Source of the DNA: Methylobacterium frigidaeris
Lineage (GTDB): Bacteria; Pseudomonadota; Alphaproteobacteria; Rhizobiales; Beijerinckiaceae
Assembly: GCF_022179185.1 (NCBI RefSeq)
Contig: NZ_BPQJ01000008.1
Span: 1-64,000, forward strand
DNA length: 64,000 nucleotides
Direction: 5' to 3'
This document shows, piece after piece, positions 25,067-34,969 of this stretch. How positions within the stretch are numbered: position 1 is the stretch's first letter; the number at the start of each line of letters is the position of its first letter. Under the pieces are notes generated by a model, which saw only the letters and a program-made list of their open reading frames with translations, was not told where the DNA came from and did not search any database. Position numbers and translations under genes: made by a program.

Positions 25067-27070
25067 TCAGGCCGCCTGAATATCGCGCAGGAAGCCGTCC
25101 ACCTCCTGCTTGACGGTGAGCGACTGCGTGGCGAGCTCGGCGGCAGCCATCAGCACCTGGGAGGCGGCGCTGCCGGTCTCGCTGGCGGAGCCGAGGACGC
25201 CGGCCATCGCGGCGGTCACGTCCTGGGTGCTCTGGGCGGCCTGCGAGGCGTTGCGCGAGATCTCGGCCGTGGCGGCGGTCTGCTCCGTCACCGTCGCGGC
25301 GATCATGCCGCTGATCTCGTTGATCGTCGCGATGGTCTGGCCGATCTGCCCGATGGCGCCGGCCGCCTGGCCGGTGGCCGCCTGGATCGCGTTGATCTGC
25401 CCGCCGATCTCCACGGTCGCCCGGGAGGTCTGGGCGGCCAGCTCCTTCACCTCGGCCGCCACCACCGCGAAGCCGCGGCCGGCCGCACCCGCACGCGCCG
25501 CCTCGATCGTGGCGTTGAGGGCGAGCAGGTTGGTCTGGTCGGCGATCGCCGTGATCGTCGCGACCGCGGCGCCGATCTGCGTGGCGGCGGCGCTCAGGCT
25601 CGTCATGGCGGCGTCGGTCGCCGCGGCCTCGCGGGTGGCGTTGCCGGCCACCTCGTTCGAGCGCAGCACCTGCCGCTCGATCTCCTGGAGCGAGCTCACC
25701 ATCTCCTCGGCCGCCGCCGCGACCATCTGGACGTTGGCCGCGGTCTGCTCGGCGGTGGTGCTGGAGGCCTGCGCCTGGGTGCTGGTGATGTCGGCGACGC
25801 CCGTCATGGTGCGGGCCGTGGCGTCGAGCTCGGTCGCGGCCGAGGTGACGATCTCGAGCGAGTCCGCCACCCGGTGCTGGAAGCCCCGCACCAGCTGGTC
25901 GACCCGGTCGGCGCGGCGCTGGCGGGCGGATTGCTCGTCGCGCTGCTGCGCTTCCAGCTGGTCGCGGGCGATGGCGTTCTGGCGGAACACCTCGACCGCC
26001 TGGGCCATCTCGCCCATCTCGTCCCGGGAGTCGCGGGAGGGCACGGTCAGGTTGGTCTCTCCTTGAGCCAGGCGCTTCATCGCCGCGGTCATCCCGCCGA
26101 TCGGCCCGACGATGCTGCGGGCGATCAGGAACGCGAGGCCGGCGCCGAGGGACAGGGCGACGGCGATCAGGACGAGCTGGATCGTCCGCGTCCGGGCCGT
26201 CATCGCCTGCGTGTCGGCGGCGATCTCGCGGACCACGGCCTCCACCTTGGCCCGCACGGTCTTCGTCGCCTGGTCGATGGCCGTCACGCGCGGCTTGATG
26301 CCGGAATCGTAGGCCTTCTGGCTCTCGCCCAAGGCCACGCTGTAGGCCTGGAAGGCGGTGACGTAGGCCGCGAGCGCCTGCTCGGCCGCGCGGATCGGCT
26401 GCGCGAAGGCACCCGTGGAGTCGGTCCCGCGCAGGGCCTTGAGGGCCGCTTCCGCCTTGCCGGCATTCGTCGCGAAGGTCGCCGGGCCGTTCGGATCCTG
26501 CGTCGCCAGGAAGCGCCAATTGGCGACCCGCACCAGCAGCACGGCGCTCTCGGCCGCGGCGGCCTGGAGCACCTGTGCGTCGCTGGCGCGGGTCCGCATC
26601 TCGGCCAGCATCGCGGTGGTGGCGCGGGTCAGCTCGTCGCCGCCCTTGAACAGCTTGTCCTTGGTCTCCGCCATGCTGCGCCCCGCCGCTTCCAGGCGCT
26701 GCAGGTCGGGCTTCAGGTCACGAGCCTGGTCGCGGATCTCGCCGTAGAGCCGGCGGCGATCCTCGGCGATCGCCCGCTTGGCCATGAGATCCCCCGATTC
26801 CTCGATCGCCTGGCGCTCCGCGTCGATTCCGGCGATCAGCTCGGGCCGCGGCGAGAGCCGGTACTGCTCCGCCTGGCCCGACATCGTCTTCGTCGACACG
26901 ATCACGGCGAGCGCGGAGCGCGACAGGTCGTCGAGCAGCGCCCGACGCTCGTACTGCTCGACGAGGCCGGCCTGCTGGTAGATCGAGAAGCCGCCCAAGG
27001 AGGCCGCAATGACCATCAACGACGCGAAGCCGACGTAGAGGCGGGATCGAACGGTCAGCCTGCGCAACAT
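25067..27070 (-). CDS. Methyl-accepting chemotaxis protein, membrane-bound
   Basis: The 667-residue chemoreceptor has a first transmembrane helix (about 10-30), a long helical periplasmic sensor, a second transmembrane helix (about 303-322, [21 protein letters not shown]), a HAMP domain (about 323-378) and a signalling domain. The conserved hairpin tip reads [18 protein letters not shown]. The periplasmic part has an HBM/four-helix-bundle character and its ligand is unknown. No che genes are nearby. A terminator follows. Confidence 0.93.
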   Translation of the reverse strand: MLRRLTVRSRLYVGFASLMVIAASLGGFSIYQQAGLVEQYERRALLDDLSRSALAVIVSTKTMSGQAEQYRLSPRPELIAGIDAERQAIEESGDLMAKRAIAEDRRRLYGEIRDQARDLKPDLQRLEAAGRSMAETKDKLFKGGDELTRATTAMLAEMRTRASDAQVLQAAAAESAVLLVRVANWRFLATQDPNGPATFATNAGKAEAALKALRGTDSTGAFAQPIRAAEQALAAYVTAFQAYSVALGESQKAYDSGIKPRVTAIDQATKTVRAKVEAVVREIAADTQAMTARTRTIQLVLIAVALSLGAGLAFLIARSIVGPIGGMTAAMKRLAQGETNLTVPSRDSRDEMGEMAQAVEVFRQNAIARDQLEAQQRDEQSARQRRADRVDQLVRGFQHRVADSLEIVTSAATELDATARTMTGVADITSTQAQASSTTAEQTAANVQMVAAAAEEMVSSLQEIERQVLRSNEVAGNATREAAATDAAMTSLSAAATQIGAAVATITAIADQTNLLALNATIEAARAGAAGRGFAVVAAEVKELAAQTSRATVEIGGQINAIQAATGQAAGAIGQIGQTIATINEISGMIAATVTEQTAATAEISRNASQAAQSTQDVTAAMAGVLGSASETGSAASQVLMAAAELATQSLTVKQEVDGFLRDIQAA

Positions 27071-27280
27071 GGCATTACCCAGATGTGAAATTATTCACGC
27101 ATCATGAGTATGTGCCGTTAACTATCGGTTACGAGCCGGCCGTCCGGTAGAGGGCTGTCATATCGCAGGACGGTCTTGCAACGGCGCCCTTGACTTCCCC
27201 TGAGGCATGATTCCTTGTAAGAGGCTACGGACGCCGGCAATCCGTTCGGCGCCTGCCCCGCAGACGCGAGGAGCCGCGCC

Positions 27281-28192
27281 TTACCCCGGCACCATCCCGT
27301 CCGGCAGCCCGATGGCGTGATCCGCGATCATCCCGGCGCGGGTGATCCACACCTCCTCCCGGTGTTGCGCGATATGCGCCAGCGCCCGGCGCAGCGGCCG
27401 CAACCGGTGCGGCTGGCCGACGAGGTAGGGGTGGAGCGCGATGCCCATCACCAGCGGCGCGGCGGAGGCGGCGGCGCGCATCTCCTCGAAGGTGTCGACG
27501 ATCATCTCGGCGAACTGGGCCCCCGAATCCTTGCGCCCGACGATGGACGGGATGTCGTTCAGTTCCTGCGGATAGGGCACCGAGAGGATGCGTCCGCCGC
27601 GGGTGGAAAACCAGGTCGGCTGGTCGTCATGGCACCAGTCGAGGAGGTAGCGGTAGCCGGCCTCGGCGAGAAGGTCCGGGGTCGCGCGGCTCTGCGAGAT
27701 CCAGGGGCCGAGCCAGCCCGCCGGCGCACGGCCCTCTTCCCGGGTCAGGATCGCAGTGGCCTCCGCGATCAGGGCCCGCTCCGCGTCCTCCGGCAGGGTG
27801 CCCTGGCGCTCGGCGTTGGTGCGGCCGTGCCCCACCACCTCGTCGCCGCGGGCGCGGAAGACGTCCATCAGGCCGGGGCACTCGGCGTAGATGCGGCTGT
27901 TGACCAGCACCGAGGCCGGCAGCGACAGCGCGTCGAACAGCTCGGCGAGGCGGAACACCCCGACGCGGTTGCCCCAGTCGCGCCAGGCGTAGTTCAGCAC
28001 GTCCGGCTGCGGCCCGCCCGGCGCCAGCTCGGCCCCGAGGCCGCCGCCGAAATCGAAGCACTCGACGTTGAGGGCGACGTAGACCGCGAGCCGCTTGGCC
28101 CCCGGCCAGTCGTAGGGAGGGCGGCGCGGCAGGGGGCTGTAGGCGTAGCGCCCGTGCTGTCGTCCTTGCGGGCGGCTGGCCTCGTCGCTCAT
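27281..28192 (-). CDS. Polysaccharide deacetylase family protein (PuuE-like)
   Basis: The 303-residue protein is a NodB-homology domain of the cytosolic type, close to PuuE allantoinase and related C-N hydrolases. Segments include RLAVYVALNVECFDFG, ASVLVNSRIYAECPGL, VVGHGRTNAERQG and GIALHPYLVGQPHRL. There is no signal peptide. It may hydrolyse a small amide or imide rather than a glycan. It shares a strand with the secreted protein upstream at 28616. Confidence 0.82.
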   Translation of the reverse strand: MSDEASRPQGRQHGRYAYSPLPRRPPYDWPGAKRLAVYVALNVECFDFGGGLGAELAPGGPQPDVLNYAWRDWGNRVGVFRLAELFDALSLPASVLVNSRIYAECPGLMDVFRARGDEVVGHGRTNAERQGTLPEDAERALIAEATAILTREEGRAPAGWLGPWISQSRATPDLLAEAGYRYLLDWCHDDQPTWFSTRGGRILSVPYPQELNDIPSIVGRKDSGAQFAEMIVDTFEEMRAAASAAPLVMGIALHPYLVGQPHRLRPLRRALAHIAQHREEVWITRAGMIADHAIGLPDGMVPG

Positions 28193-28211
28193 CCGTGTCT
28201 CCGTGCTCTCT

Positions 28212-28616
28212 TCAAGGCTGTCTGGCGGGCGGCGCCTCCTCCCGGGCGGCGGGCAGGAGGATGCCCGGGGCGATGTTGCCCTCGGGACCGTACTCCCCGG
28301 CCACTGCCCGGCAGGCGGCGTCCCGGTTCTGCATCATCTGGTTCGACATCAGGGCGAAGATCGTCTGCACCTTGGCGCCGAACGGGCCGCGGGGCGGGCG
28401 CACGTCCTCGATCGACACCTGGTAGCGCGCGAGCAGGGCCTCGAACGGCGCGGTGCCGATGCGGTAGCCGCAGACATTGGCCGCCGCGAACACGTAGGCC
28501 GCCGTCTCCAGAGCCCGGGGTGGCGGGGCGTTGCGGATACCCTGTGCGCCGGCCGGGAGACCGACCACGCCGCAGGCGAGCGCGCCCATGAGAGCGAGGA
28601 GCTTGGTCGGGCGCAT
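28212..28616 (-). CDS. Secreted hypothetical protein
   Basis: From ATG 28616 the 134-residue product has a signal peptide (MRPTKLLALMGALACGVVGLPAGA). The mature part contains YVFAAANVCGYRIGTAPFEALLARYQ and MMQNRDAACRAVAGEYG, with two cysteines that may pair. It ends in a Pro/Ala-rich tail. No family name is known to me. Confidence 0.65.
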   Translation of the reverse strand: MRPTKLLALMGALACGVVGLPAGAQGIRNAPPPRALETAAYVFAAANVCGYRIGTAPFEALLARYQVSIEDVRPPRGPFGAKVQTIFALMSNQMMQNRDAACRAVAGEYGPEGNIAPGILLPAAREEAPPARQP

Positions 28617-28910
28617 GGCGAGGATCCTCCGGAGCGTGCTGCACGGTCTGGAGCCGGGCGTCGGCACGGTCCCGAACCTAGCGCGGCCGCTCGTGGGCGC
28701 CAGTGTACGGGAAGTCGGCCTGTCGTCCCTGCTCACGCCTTCCTCGGCCGGAACGGGCGTGGATGGACCGGAGAGGGGCGTTGGATCCGCATCCACCGCG
28801 CAGCCCCGCCGAGCCCATTCGAAAAAACTACCCGCCAGTATCCATCCCACCCATGGCCGCCCCTGTGCCCCGGCCTATCTGGCGTTCGGACGAGGGTGAG
28901 TCGGAGGCAC

Positions 28911-29522
28911 ATGACCACGACCTTCTTCCTGGTGCGGCACGCCGCCCACGACCGGCTCGGCCGCGTTCTGTGCGGGCGGATGCCCGGGGTGACGCTTGGG
29001 CGCGAGGGGAGGGCGCAAGGCGAGGCGCTCGCTGCGCGGCTGGCCGGCGAGGGACTGGCGGCGGTCTACGCGTCGCCGCTGGAGCGGGCGCAGGAGACCG
29101 CCGCCCCGCTCGCGGCCCGGGCCGGGCTCGCGGTCGAGATCCTGCCGGCCCTGAACGAGATCGATTTCGGCGCCTGGGCCGGGCAGAGCTTCGACGACCT
29201 GCACGGCGATCCCGCCTGGACCGGCTGGAACCAGGCCCGCCACGTCACCCGGCCGCCGGGGGGCGAGACGGCTTTGGAGGCACAGGCCCGCGTGCTGCGG
29301 GGGCTGGAAGACCTGCGCGCCCGCCACGGCGAGGCCCGCCTCGCCCTCGTCAGCCATGCCGACGTGATCAAGCTCGTCATCGCCCATGCCCTCGGGCTCG
29401 GGGCGGACGGGATGCAGCGCTTCGAGATCGGCCCGGCCTCGGTGAGCGTGCTGGTGCTGGGCGCCTGGGGCGCCAAGGTCGAGAGCCTGAACGAGCGGGC
29501 GTTCCTGGGACACCACGCATGA
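28911..29522 (+). CDS. Histidine phosphatase family protein
   Basis: The 203-residue phosphoglycerate-mutase-like phosphatase begins with the catalytic FLVRHAAHD. It has YASPLERAQETA, the acid NEIDFGAWAG and the second histidine in LVSHADVIK. The substrate is a phosphomonoester, possibly a sugar phosphate given the context. GGAGG precedes the ATG. Its stop overlaps the next gene as ATGA, so the two are translationally coupled. Confidence 0.88.
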   Translation: MTTTFFLVRHAAHDRLGRVLCGRMPGVTLGREGRAQGEALAARLAGEGLAAVYASPLERAQETAAPLAARAGLAVEILPALNEIDFGAWAGQSFDDLHGDPAWTGWNQARHVTRPPGGETALEAQARVLRGLEDLRARHGEARLALVSHADVIKLVIAHALGLGADGMQRFEIGPASVSVLVLGAWGAKVESLNERAFLGHHA

Positions 29523-30301
29523 CCGACGACAGCATGACCGACGCGACTTTGCGTGCCCAGTCCTTGCGCAAACGTGCCGAGGCCCTGGGCCCCTGGTTCC
29601 ACAACATCGAGATCGCGCCCGGCGTGTTCACGGCGCCCGGCCACTTCCTCGGCGACTACCCGATGGTGAAGTGGCGGACCTTCGCGGACGCCGTGCCGGC
29701 CGACCTCACCGGCAAGACGGTGCTCGATATCGGCTGCAATGCTGGCTTCTACGCGGTCGAGATGAAGCGCCGCGGCGCGACCCGGGTGCTCGGGATCGAC
29801 GAGGACGAGCGCTATCTGGCCCAAGCCCGCTTCGCCGCCGAGGCGCTGGGCGCCGAGATCGAGTTCCGCAACCTCTCGGTCTACGACGTCGGGGCTTTGG
29901 CTGAGCGCTTCGACGTGGTGCTGTTCATGGGCGTGCTCTACCACCTGCGCCACCCGCTGCTGGCTCTCGACCTGATCCATGCCCACGTCGCCGGCGATCT
30001 GATGGTGTTCCAGTCGATGCAGCGGGGCGCTGGCACGGTGGCGCCGGTGGCAGAGGATTACGACTTCTTCGATGCCGGCCATTTCGACGATCCGGGCTAC
30101 CCGAAGCTGCACTTCATCGAGCGGCGTTACGCCGGCGACCCGACCAACTGGTGGGCGCCCAACCGCGCCTGCACCGAGGCGATGCTGCGGGCCTCCGGCT
30201 TCCGGATCGAGGCGCATCCGGAGGAGGAGGTCTATCTCTGCCGCCGGACCGCGATGCCGGTCGCGGGCCGGCCGGCCTATCCGGTGCGCCCAGAGGCCTG
30301 A
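29519..30301 (+). CDS. SAM-dependent methyltransferase, CmoB-like (TIGR04290-like)
   Basis: The 260-residue methyltransferase has motif I VLDIGCNAGFYAVEM (about 68-82), LGIDEDERYLAQA, VLFMGVLYHLRHPLLAL and a C-terminal NWWAPNRACTEAMLRASGF. The pattern resembles the CmoB relatives I recall as family TIGR04290, often found beside glycan genes; this subfamily call is from memory. It is coupled by ATGA to the histidine phosphatase, suggesting a two-gene unit acting on a phosphorylated or glycan substrate. Confidence 0.8.
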   Translation: MTDDSMTDATLRAQSLRKRAEALGPWFHNIEIAPGVFTAPGHFLGDYPMVKWRTFADAVPADLTGKTVLDIGCNAGFYAVEMKRRGATRVLGIDEDERYLAQARFAAEALGAEIEFRNLSVYDVGALAERFDVVLFMGVLYHLRHPLLALDLIHAHVAGDLMVFQSMQRGAGTVAPVAEDYDFFDAGHFDDPGYPKLHFIERRYAGDPTNWWAPNRACTEAMLRASGFRIEAHPEEEVYLCRRTAMPVAGRPAYPVRPEA

Positions 30302-30410
30302 TCGGTACACGGGGCGGCCCCGCATCCTATAACGGGTCGCGGGGCACGCGGCTTGCCACGCTCGCCGAGGCCCTGTCGAGACCTCCGCGCGCCGTGACCC
30401 CTCCCGTTCG

Positions 30411-32513
30411 ATGAAGCCCTTGCCCCTCCGCCGTGGAACCCTGCGCGAGCCGGGCCCCGACCTCGCCCGGCTGCCGGTGGCGCCGGACCTCACCGGCATC
30501 AACGTCGCCGAGGGCCTGCGGGCGGCGGTCGCCTTCGCGAGCATCATCCTGCTCGAATGGTGGCTGGCCTGGCCGCCGCTCCTCACCATGGCGCTCGCCG
30601 CCAACCTGACCTGCTTCTGCGACATCGGCGGGCCGATCCGGCCGCGGCTCAAGGCGCTCCTCGCCTTCGCGGGCCTCGGCGGCATCGTCTGGGGCGCCTT
30701 CGGGGTGATGGAGGGCTACGGCCCGGCCCTCGTCCTGCCGGTGGCGCTCGTCGTCATCTTCTGCTGCACCTTCGCGCGGGTCTGGGGCGTGCCGGCCCAG
30801 ACCGTCGGCAACGTGCTGGTGGTGGTGCTCTGCCTCGCCCTCGACCGGGCGCTGAGCGTGGAGCAGGGGGCGGTCGTCGCCGCGATGTTCTGGGCCGGCG
30901 GGCTCTGGGCCGCCTTCCTGGCCCTGGTCGTGTGGCGGCTCCATCCCTACAGGCCCGCCCACACCGCGATCGGCGGCGTCTGGCGCGGCCTGTCGCGCCT
31001 CGCCCGCGACTTGCGCCGGCTCTCGGCCGATCCGCCAGGAGCCGACACGAGCGGGGCCGACCTCGCGGTCTGGGAGGCCCATGCGCGGGGCCACCGCCGG
31101 GCGGTGCGCGACGCCATCGAGGCCGCCCGCACCCTGGTGCTGGACCTCGCCCGCAGTCGCGCCCGGCTCTCGGAGCGCAATGCCCGGGCGCTGATCCGGC
31201 TGGAGGCGGCCGAGCAGCTGTTCGGGGTGATGATCGCCCTGTCGGACTACCTCGAGCGCGCCACCCCGGCGCAGCGGGCCGAGGCCGCCAGGCTCCTGCG
31301 CCTGCTGCCGCCGCTCCTCAAGATCCTGGGGAGGGCGATCCGCCGCGACCGGCCGGTGGACCTCCGGCGCATCGAGCGGGTGCTCGCCCGGGCGAGGCCC
31401 GCCCCCGACGCCGACCCGGCCTATCGCCGGATGGCCGAGCGCATCCTCGACCGGGTGCGGATCGGCGCCAAGCTGTCGGGGCCGGAGGACCTCGCCGGCG
31501 GCGGGGGGCTCGCCGGCGCGCCGGCCCCGCCCTGGCGCGAGGCCGTGCTCCAGCCGATTCGCGCCAACCTGACCTGGTCCTCGGCCAACCTGCGCCACGC
31601 CGTGCGCGCGACCGTGGTGGCTTTGCCGGCCCTCGCGCTCACCTTCTGGTGGCCCGGCCCGTTCACCCACTGGCTCACCATCACGGTGGTGCTGACGATG
31701 CAGCCCTTCTACGCCGCCACCTGGCAGCGGGCGCTGGAGCGCATCGGCGGCACGGTCCTGGGTGGGGTGATCGGGGCGGTGCTCGCCTTCTACGCCACTT
31801 CGCCGCCGATCCTCGCCGCCATGATGGTGCCGCTCAGCGTGGTCGGCTTCGCCGCCAGGGGCGTGAGCTACGGCACCTTCATCGCCTGCCTGACGCCCCT
31901 CGTCGTGGTGCTGGTGGAGCTCGTCGAGCCCGGTCACTCCTCCTGGGAGATCGTCGGGATGCGGGCCCTGTTCACGGTGCTGGGCGGCGCGGTGGCGGTG
32001 CTGGCCGGCCTGCTGCTGTGGCCGCTCTGGGAGCCGGGCCGCGTGCGCGACGCGCTCCGCGCCGCGCTGGCAACCCATGCCCGCTACGCCGAGGCCGTGG
32101 TGGCGGAGCGGTTGGGCGAGGGGCCGTCCGCCGCCGCCGAGGCCGCGGCCCGGGCGGCGGGGCTTGCCAGCAACAACCTCGAGGCGGCGCTCTCCCGCGC
32201 GCTGCAGGAGCCGCGCCGGCGCGGCCGCTCCCGCATCGAGGCCGCGATGGTCGCCGACGCCACCTTGCGCCGCATGGCCGGCCGCCTGGCGATCCTGCGC
32301 CACGAGCCGGAGCCGGCGGGGTCGGACGCCGCGATCTGGCGCGCCTGGCGCGACTGGCTGGCCCAGGCGCTGGCCCGCACCGCGAGCGGCGAGAGGCTGC
32401 CGCCGAAGCCCGAAGGCGCGGATTCGGCAGCGTTCGGGCGCATCGCCGCCCAGGTCGAGCTCCTGGCCGGGACGCTGAAGCGGGCGGGGATCGGCGGCGT
32501 CACGCCGCCCTGA
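30411..32513 (+). CDS. FUSC-family inner-membrane transporter (aromatic acid efflux-like)
   Basis: The 700-residue protein has two FUSC/ArAE units, each a set of hydrophobic helices (about 36-180 and about 395-545) with a cytosolic helical region between and after them. Members include AaeB and YccS-like proteins that export aromatic carboxylates or toxins. No membrane-fusion protein is adjacent. Its 3' end overlaps the convergent globin-coupled sensor gene by 14 bases. Confidence 0.85.
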   Translation: MKPLPLRRGTLREPGPDLARLPVAPDLTGINVAEGLRAAVAFASIILLEWWLAWPPLLTMALAANLTCFCDIGGPIRPRLKALLAFAGLGGIVWGAFGVMEGYGPALVLPVALVVIFCCTFARVWGVPAQTVGNVLVVVLCLALDRALSVEQGAVVAAMFWAGGLWAAFLALVVWRLHPYRPAHTAIGGVWRGLSRLARDLRRLSADPPGADTSGADLAVWEAHARGHRRAVRDAIEAARTLVLDLARSRARLSERNARALIRLEAAEQLFGVMIALSDYLERATPAQRAEAARLLRLLPPLLKILGRAIRRDRPVDLRRIERVLARARPAPDADPAYRRMAERILDRVRIGAKLSGPEDLAGGGGLAGAPAPPWREAVLQPIRANLTWSSANLRHAVRATVVALPALALTFWWPGPFTHWLTITVVLTMQPFYAATWQRALERIGGTVLGGVIGAVLAFYATSPPILAAMMVPLSVVGFAARGVSYGTFIACLTPLVVVLVELVEPGHSSWEIVGMRALFTVLGGAVAVLAGLLLWPLWEPGRVRDALRAALATHARYAEAVVAERLGEGPSAAAEAAARAAGLASNNLEAALSRALQEPRRRGRSRIEAAMVADATLRRMAGRLAILRHEPEPAGSDAAIWRAWRDWLAQALARTASGERLPPKPEGADSAAFGRIAAQVELLAGTLKRAGIGGVTPP

Positions 32514-33837
32514 CCTCGCCTAAGAACGCCCCCACCGCCGCGCTCATCGCCTCCGCCTGCCGTCCGAGATCCTGGGTGGAGTCGGTGACCCGGGCGGCGG
32601 CCTCGGCGGTGCCGCCGGCGTCCTCGCGCACGCGGTCGATCAGGCGGGCGACCTCGTCGGTGCCGGCGCTGACGTCGCGGGTGCTGCGGGCGATCTCGGC
32701 GGTGGCGGCACTCTGCTCCTCGACCGCGGCGCTGATCATCGCGCTGCTCTCGTTGACGCGCCCGATCGTCTCGCGGATGCGGGCGATGGCCTCGACCGAG
32801 CCGCCCGCCGCCGCCCGCATGGCGTCGATCTGCCCGGCGATCGTCCCGGTGGCCCGGGCGGTCTGCTGCGCCAGCGCCTTCACCTCCGCGGCCACCACCG
32901 CGAAGCCGCGGCCGGCCGCCCCGGCGCGGGAGGCCTCGATCGTGGCGTTGAGCGCGAGCAGATTGGTCTGAGCCGCGATGCCGGTGATCAGCGTCACCAC
33001 CTCGCCCACCTGCGCCACCGCCTCGGCGAGCGAGGAGACCCGCGCCGCCACCGCGTCGGACAGCGTCACTGCGTCCTGCGCGACCGCGTGGGAGCGGCCG
33101 ACCTCGCCGGCGATCTCGGCGATCGCCGCGCGCAACTGCTCGGCGGAGCGCGCCACCTGCTCGGTCCCGGCCGAGGCCTCGATCACCGCCGCCGCCACGG
33201 CGGTGGCGGCTTCGGTCGAGCGCGCGGCGTTGCGCGACAGGGCGCCGACGGTGCCGTCGAGGGAGCGGGCCTGGTCGGCGACCGCACCGATCGCCGCCCC
33301 GACACGCTCCTCGAAGGCCTGGGCCAGGGCGGCGGTTGTGCTGCGCCGGCTGGCCTGCTCGGCGGCCGCGTAGGTCTCGAGCAGCACTTCGAGGTCGAGC
33401 CAGGCCGCCCGGGTGAGGGCGCCCTGAAGCGCCGCCTCGGCCTTCCCCCCGAGCAGCCGTCGCGGACCGGCGGGGCCGAGGGCCTCGGCGAGCCCTGCCG
33501 TCACCGTGGCGTGGCAGATCGCGACCGCGTAGGCCGGCACCCGCCGCGCGTAGAAGACGAAGGCCAGCCGCTCGGCGGAGGCCGTGAAATCCGGGCCGAA
33601 ATCGCCGCCCACCACCCGCACCCAATGCGCCACCCGGACCGCGTGAACCTCCGGATCGCGCAGGGTCTCCTGGATCTCCGGCCAGGCGGCGAAGCGGGCG
33701 TTCCACTCGGCGAGGAGCCCCGGCAAGCGCTCCCGCGCGAAGCCGGCGAGGCTGCGCAGGCGAGCGAGGTCGTCCTGCGTGAGGCCGAAAGTGGCGAAGC
33801 GTCGGTTCTGCTCGGCGGCGACGACCGTCTGATCCAT
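32500..33837 (-). CDS. Soluble chemoreceptor with globin-coupled sensor domain
   Basis: The 445-residue protein lacks transmembrane helices. Residues 1-160 resemble the HemAT/GcHK sensor globin ([10 protein letters not shown] at 71-80) and residues about 190-440 form the signalling domain with [17 protein letters not shown]. Aligned without gaps to the family pattern as I know it, the proximal heme histidine position is F95 ([10 protein letters not shown]). The domain may therefore not bind heme. A hairpin covers the ribosome-binding region upstream. Confidence 0.85.
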   Translation of the reverse strand: MDQTVVAAEQNRRFATFGLTQDDLARLRSLAGFARERLPGLLAEWNARFAAWPEIQETLRDPEVHAVRVAHWVRVVGGDFGPDFTASAERLAFVFYARRVPAYAVAICHATVTAGLAEALGPAGPRRLLGGKAEAALQGALTRAAWLDLEVLLETYAAAEQASRRSTTAALAQAFEERVGAAIGAVADQARSLDGTVGALSRNAARSTEAATAVAAAVIEASAGTEQVARSAEQLRAAIAEIAGEVGRSHAVAQDAVTLSDAVAARVSSLAEAVAQVGEVVTLITGIAAQTNLLALNATIEASRAGAAGRGFAVVAAEVKALAQQTARATGTIAGQIDAMRAAAGGSVEAIARIRETIGRVNESSAMISAAVEEQSAATAEIARSTRDVSAGTDEVARLIDRVREDAGGTAEAAARVTDSTQDLGRQAEAMSAAVGAFLGEVRAA

Positions 33838-33845
33838 GGTTCAGT

Positions 33846-33863
33846 TGCACCTGTTCAGGTGCA
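33846..33863 (-). promoter_or_regulatory. Hairpin overlapping the ribosome-binding site of the globin sensor gene
   Basis: On the minus strand TGCACCTG and CAGGTGCA form a perfect repeat separated by AA, ending nine bases before the ATG at 33837. The only Shine-Dalgarno-like bases (AGGTG) are in the second arm and pair with CACCT of the first. Flanking CAGTTG/CAACTG bases extend the fold. Translational control or an operator are both possible. Confidence 0.45.
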
Positions 33864-33918
33864 CAACTGATGCGAGCAGTTCGATAAATTTTCGGTTACC
33901 GCCGATAGAGTGGGGCGC

Positions 33919-33938
33919 GATGTATCACGTGTTATATC
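33919..33938. promoter_or_regulatory. 20-bp imperfect palindrome centred on CACGTG
   Basis: The sequence GATGTATCACGTGTTATATC matches its own reverse complement at 16 of 20 positions. It abuts the LysR stop and lies about 80 bases upstream of the globin sensor start, in an A+T-richer stretch. A dimeric regulator site is inferred. Confidence 0.4.
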
Positions 33939-34862
33939 TTACGCCTCGGCCGCGAGGCTGCGGGCACACTCGGCGACCTGCTGGCGCAGCCAGGCATGAT
34001 CGGATTGGCGCTCGACCCGCCGGGCCCAGACCAGGACCGAGCGGGTGACCGGCAGGTCCGGATCCGCCGGCAAGGCCGCGCAGGCGACCGGGTGCACCGT
34101 CGCCAAGGTGCGGGCGATCCGCTCGGCCATCACCGCCACCAGGTCGGAGCGGGAGAGGATCGGCGCCGCCGACAGGAACGGCGCCGCCATCGCGACGCGC
34201 CGCGGCGGCAGTCCCCGTCTCCCTAAGATCGCGTCGAGGAAGCCGACATCGTCGCCGGTCGAGGAGACCACCAGGTGCGACAGCGCCGCGAGACGCTCGT
34301 AGGTGAGAGGCGAGGCCAGGGCCGGATGTCCGCGCCGCGCGACGACCGCGAACCCGTCCCGGATGAGCGTGGTGGTGCCGAAGCGCTCGCCCTCGACCCG
34401 CCCGGCGCCGACGATCGCGAGGTCGATGTCGCCGCGATCCAGGAGGTCGTCGACCCTCACGGTGCCGCTCGGGCTCATGTGCAGGCTCAGGGACGGCGCC
34501 CGGCGGCCGATCCACTCGGCGATCGGCGCGGCCAGGACAACGGCGGCGGTGTTGTTGAGGACGAGGCGGAAGCTCGCGCTGGACGAGGCCGGGTCGAACC
34601 GGTCCTGGTGCAGAGCCCCCTCGATCTCGGCCAGCGCGCGGCGCACCGGCTCGGCGAGGTCGAGGGCGCGGGGCGTCGGGCTCATGCCCTCGGGCCCGCG
34701 CACGAACAATTCGTCACCGAGCGCCCGGCGCAGGCGCTGCAGCGCGTGGCTCACCGCCGACTGGCTCAGGCCCAGCCGCTCGCCGGCGCGCGTCACGTGG
34801 CGCTCGCGCATGATCGCGTCGAACACGATGAGGAGCTTGAAGTCGAACGCGTCCCAATTCAC
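33939..34862 (-). CDS. LysR-family transcriptional regulator
   Basis: From GTG 34862 (VNWDAFDFKLLIVFDAI) the product has 307 residues. The winged helix (about 5-65; RAGERLGLSQSAVSHALQRLRRALGDELFVRGPEGMSPT) resembles the NodD/LeuO-like subgroup. A substrate-binding domain follows. The longer start at 34919 would run into the terminator hairpin at 34918-34944, which argues for the GTG. The target is unknown; the oxalate decarboxylase homologue lies just upstream on the same strand. Confidence 0.85.
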   Translation of the reverse strand: MNWDAFDFKLLIVFDAIMRERHVTRAGERLGLSQSAVSHALQRLRRALGDELFVRGPEGMSPTPRALDLAEPVRRALAEIEGALHQDRFDPASSSASFRLVLNNTAAVVLAAPIAEWIGRRAPSLSLHMSPSGTVRVDDLLDRGDIDLAIVGAGRVEGERFGTTTLIRDGFAVVARRGHPALASPLTYERLAALSHLVVSSTGDDVGFLDAILGRRGLPPRRVAMAAPFLSAAPILSRSDLVAVMAERIARTLATVHPVACAALPADPDLPVTRSVLVWARRVERQSDHAWLRQQVAECARSLAAEA

Positions 34863-34917
34863 GGGCGCGGGTTGTAGCGGACGAGGGCGGTGAGGACCAG
34901 GCGGGGCGCTACGGGTC

Positions 34918-34944
34918 AACCCTCCCCCGCAGGGGTGGAGGGTT
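34918..34944 (-). terminator. Hairpin after the bicupin gene
   Basis: Arms AACCCTCC and GGAGGGTT enclose a smaller CCC-GCA-GGG stem. It is 26 bases beyond the bicupin stop on the minus strand, so it probably ends that transcript before the LysR gene. Confidence 0.55.
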
Positions 34945-34969
34945 CACGCGCGGGTCCGGATGGCCTTCT

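Noticed and set aside
30557..32971. 804-codon frame overlapping the FUSC gene and the chemoreceptor end
   Set aside because: It is a shadow in a different phase from two well-supported genes.
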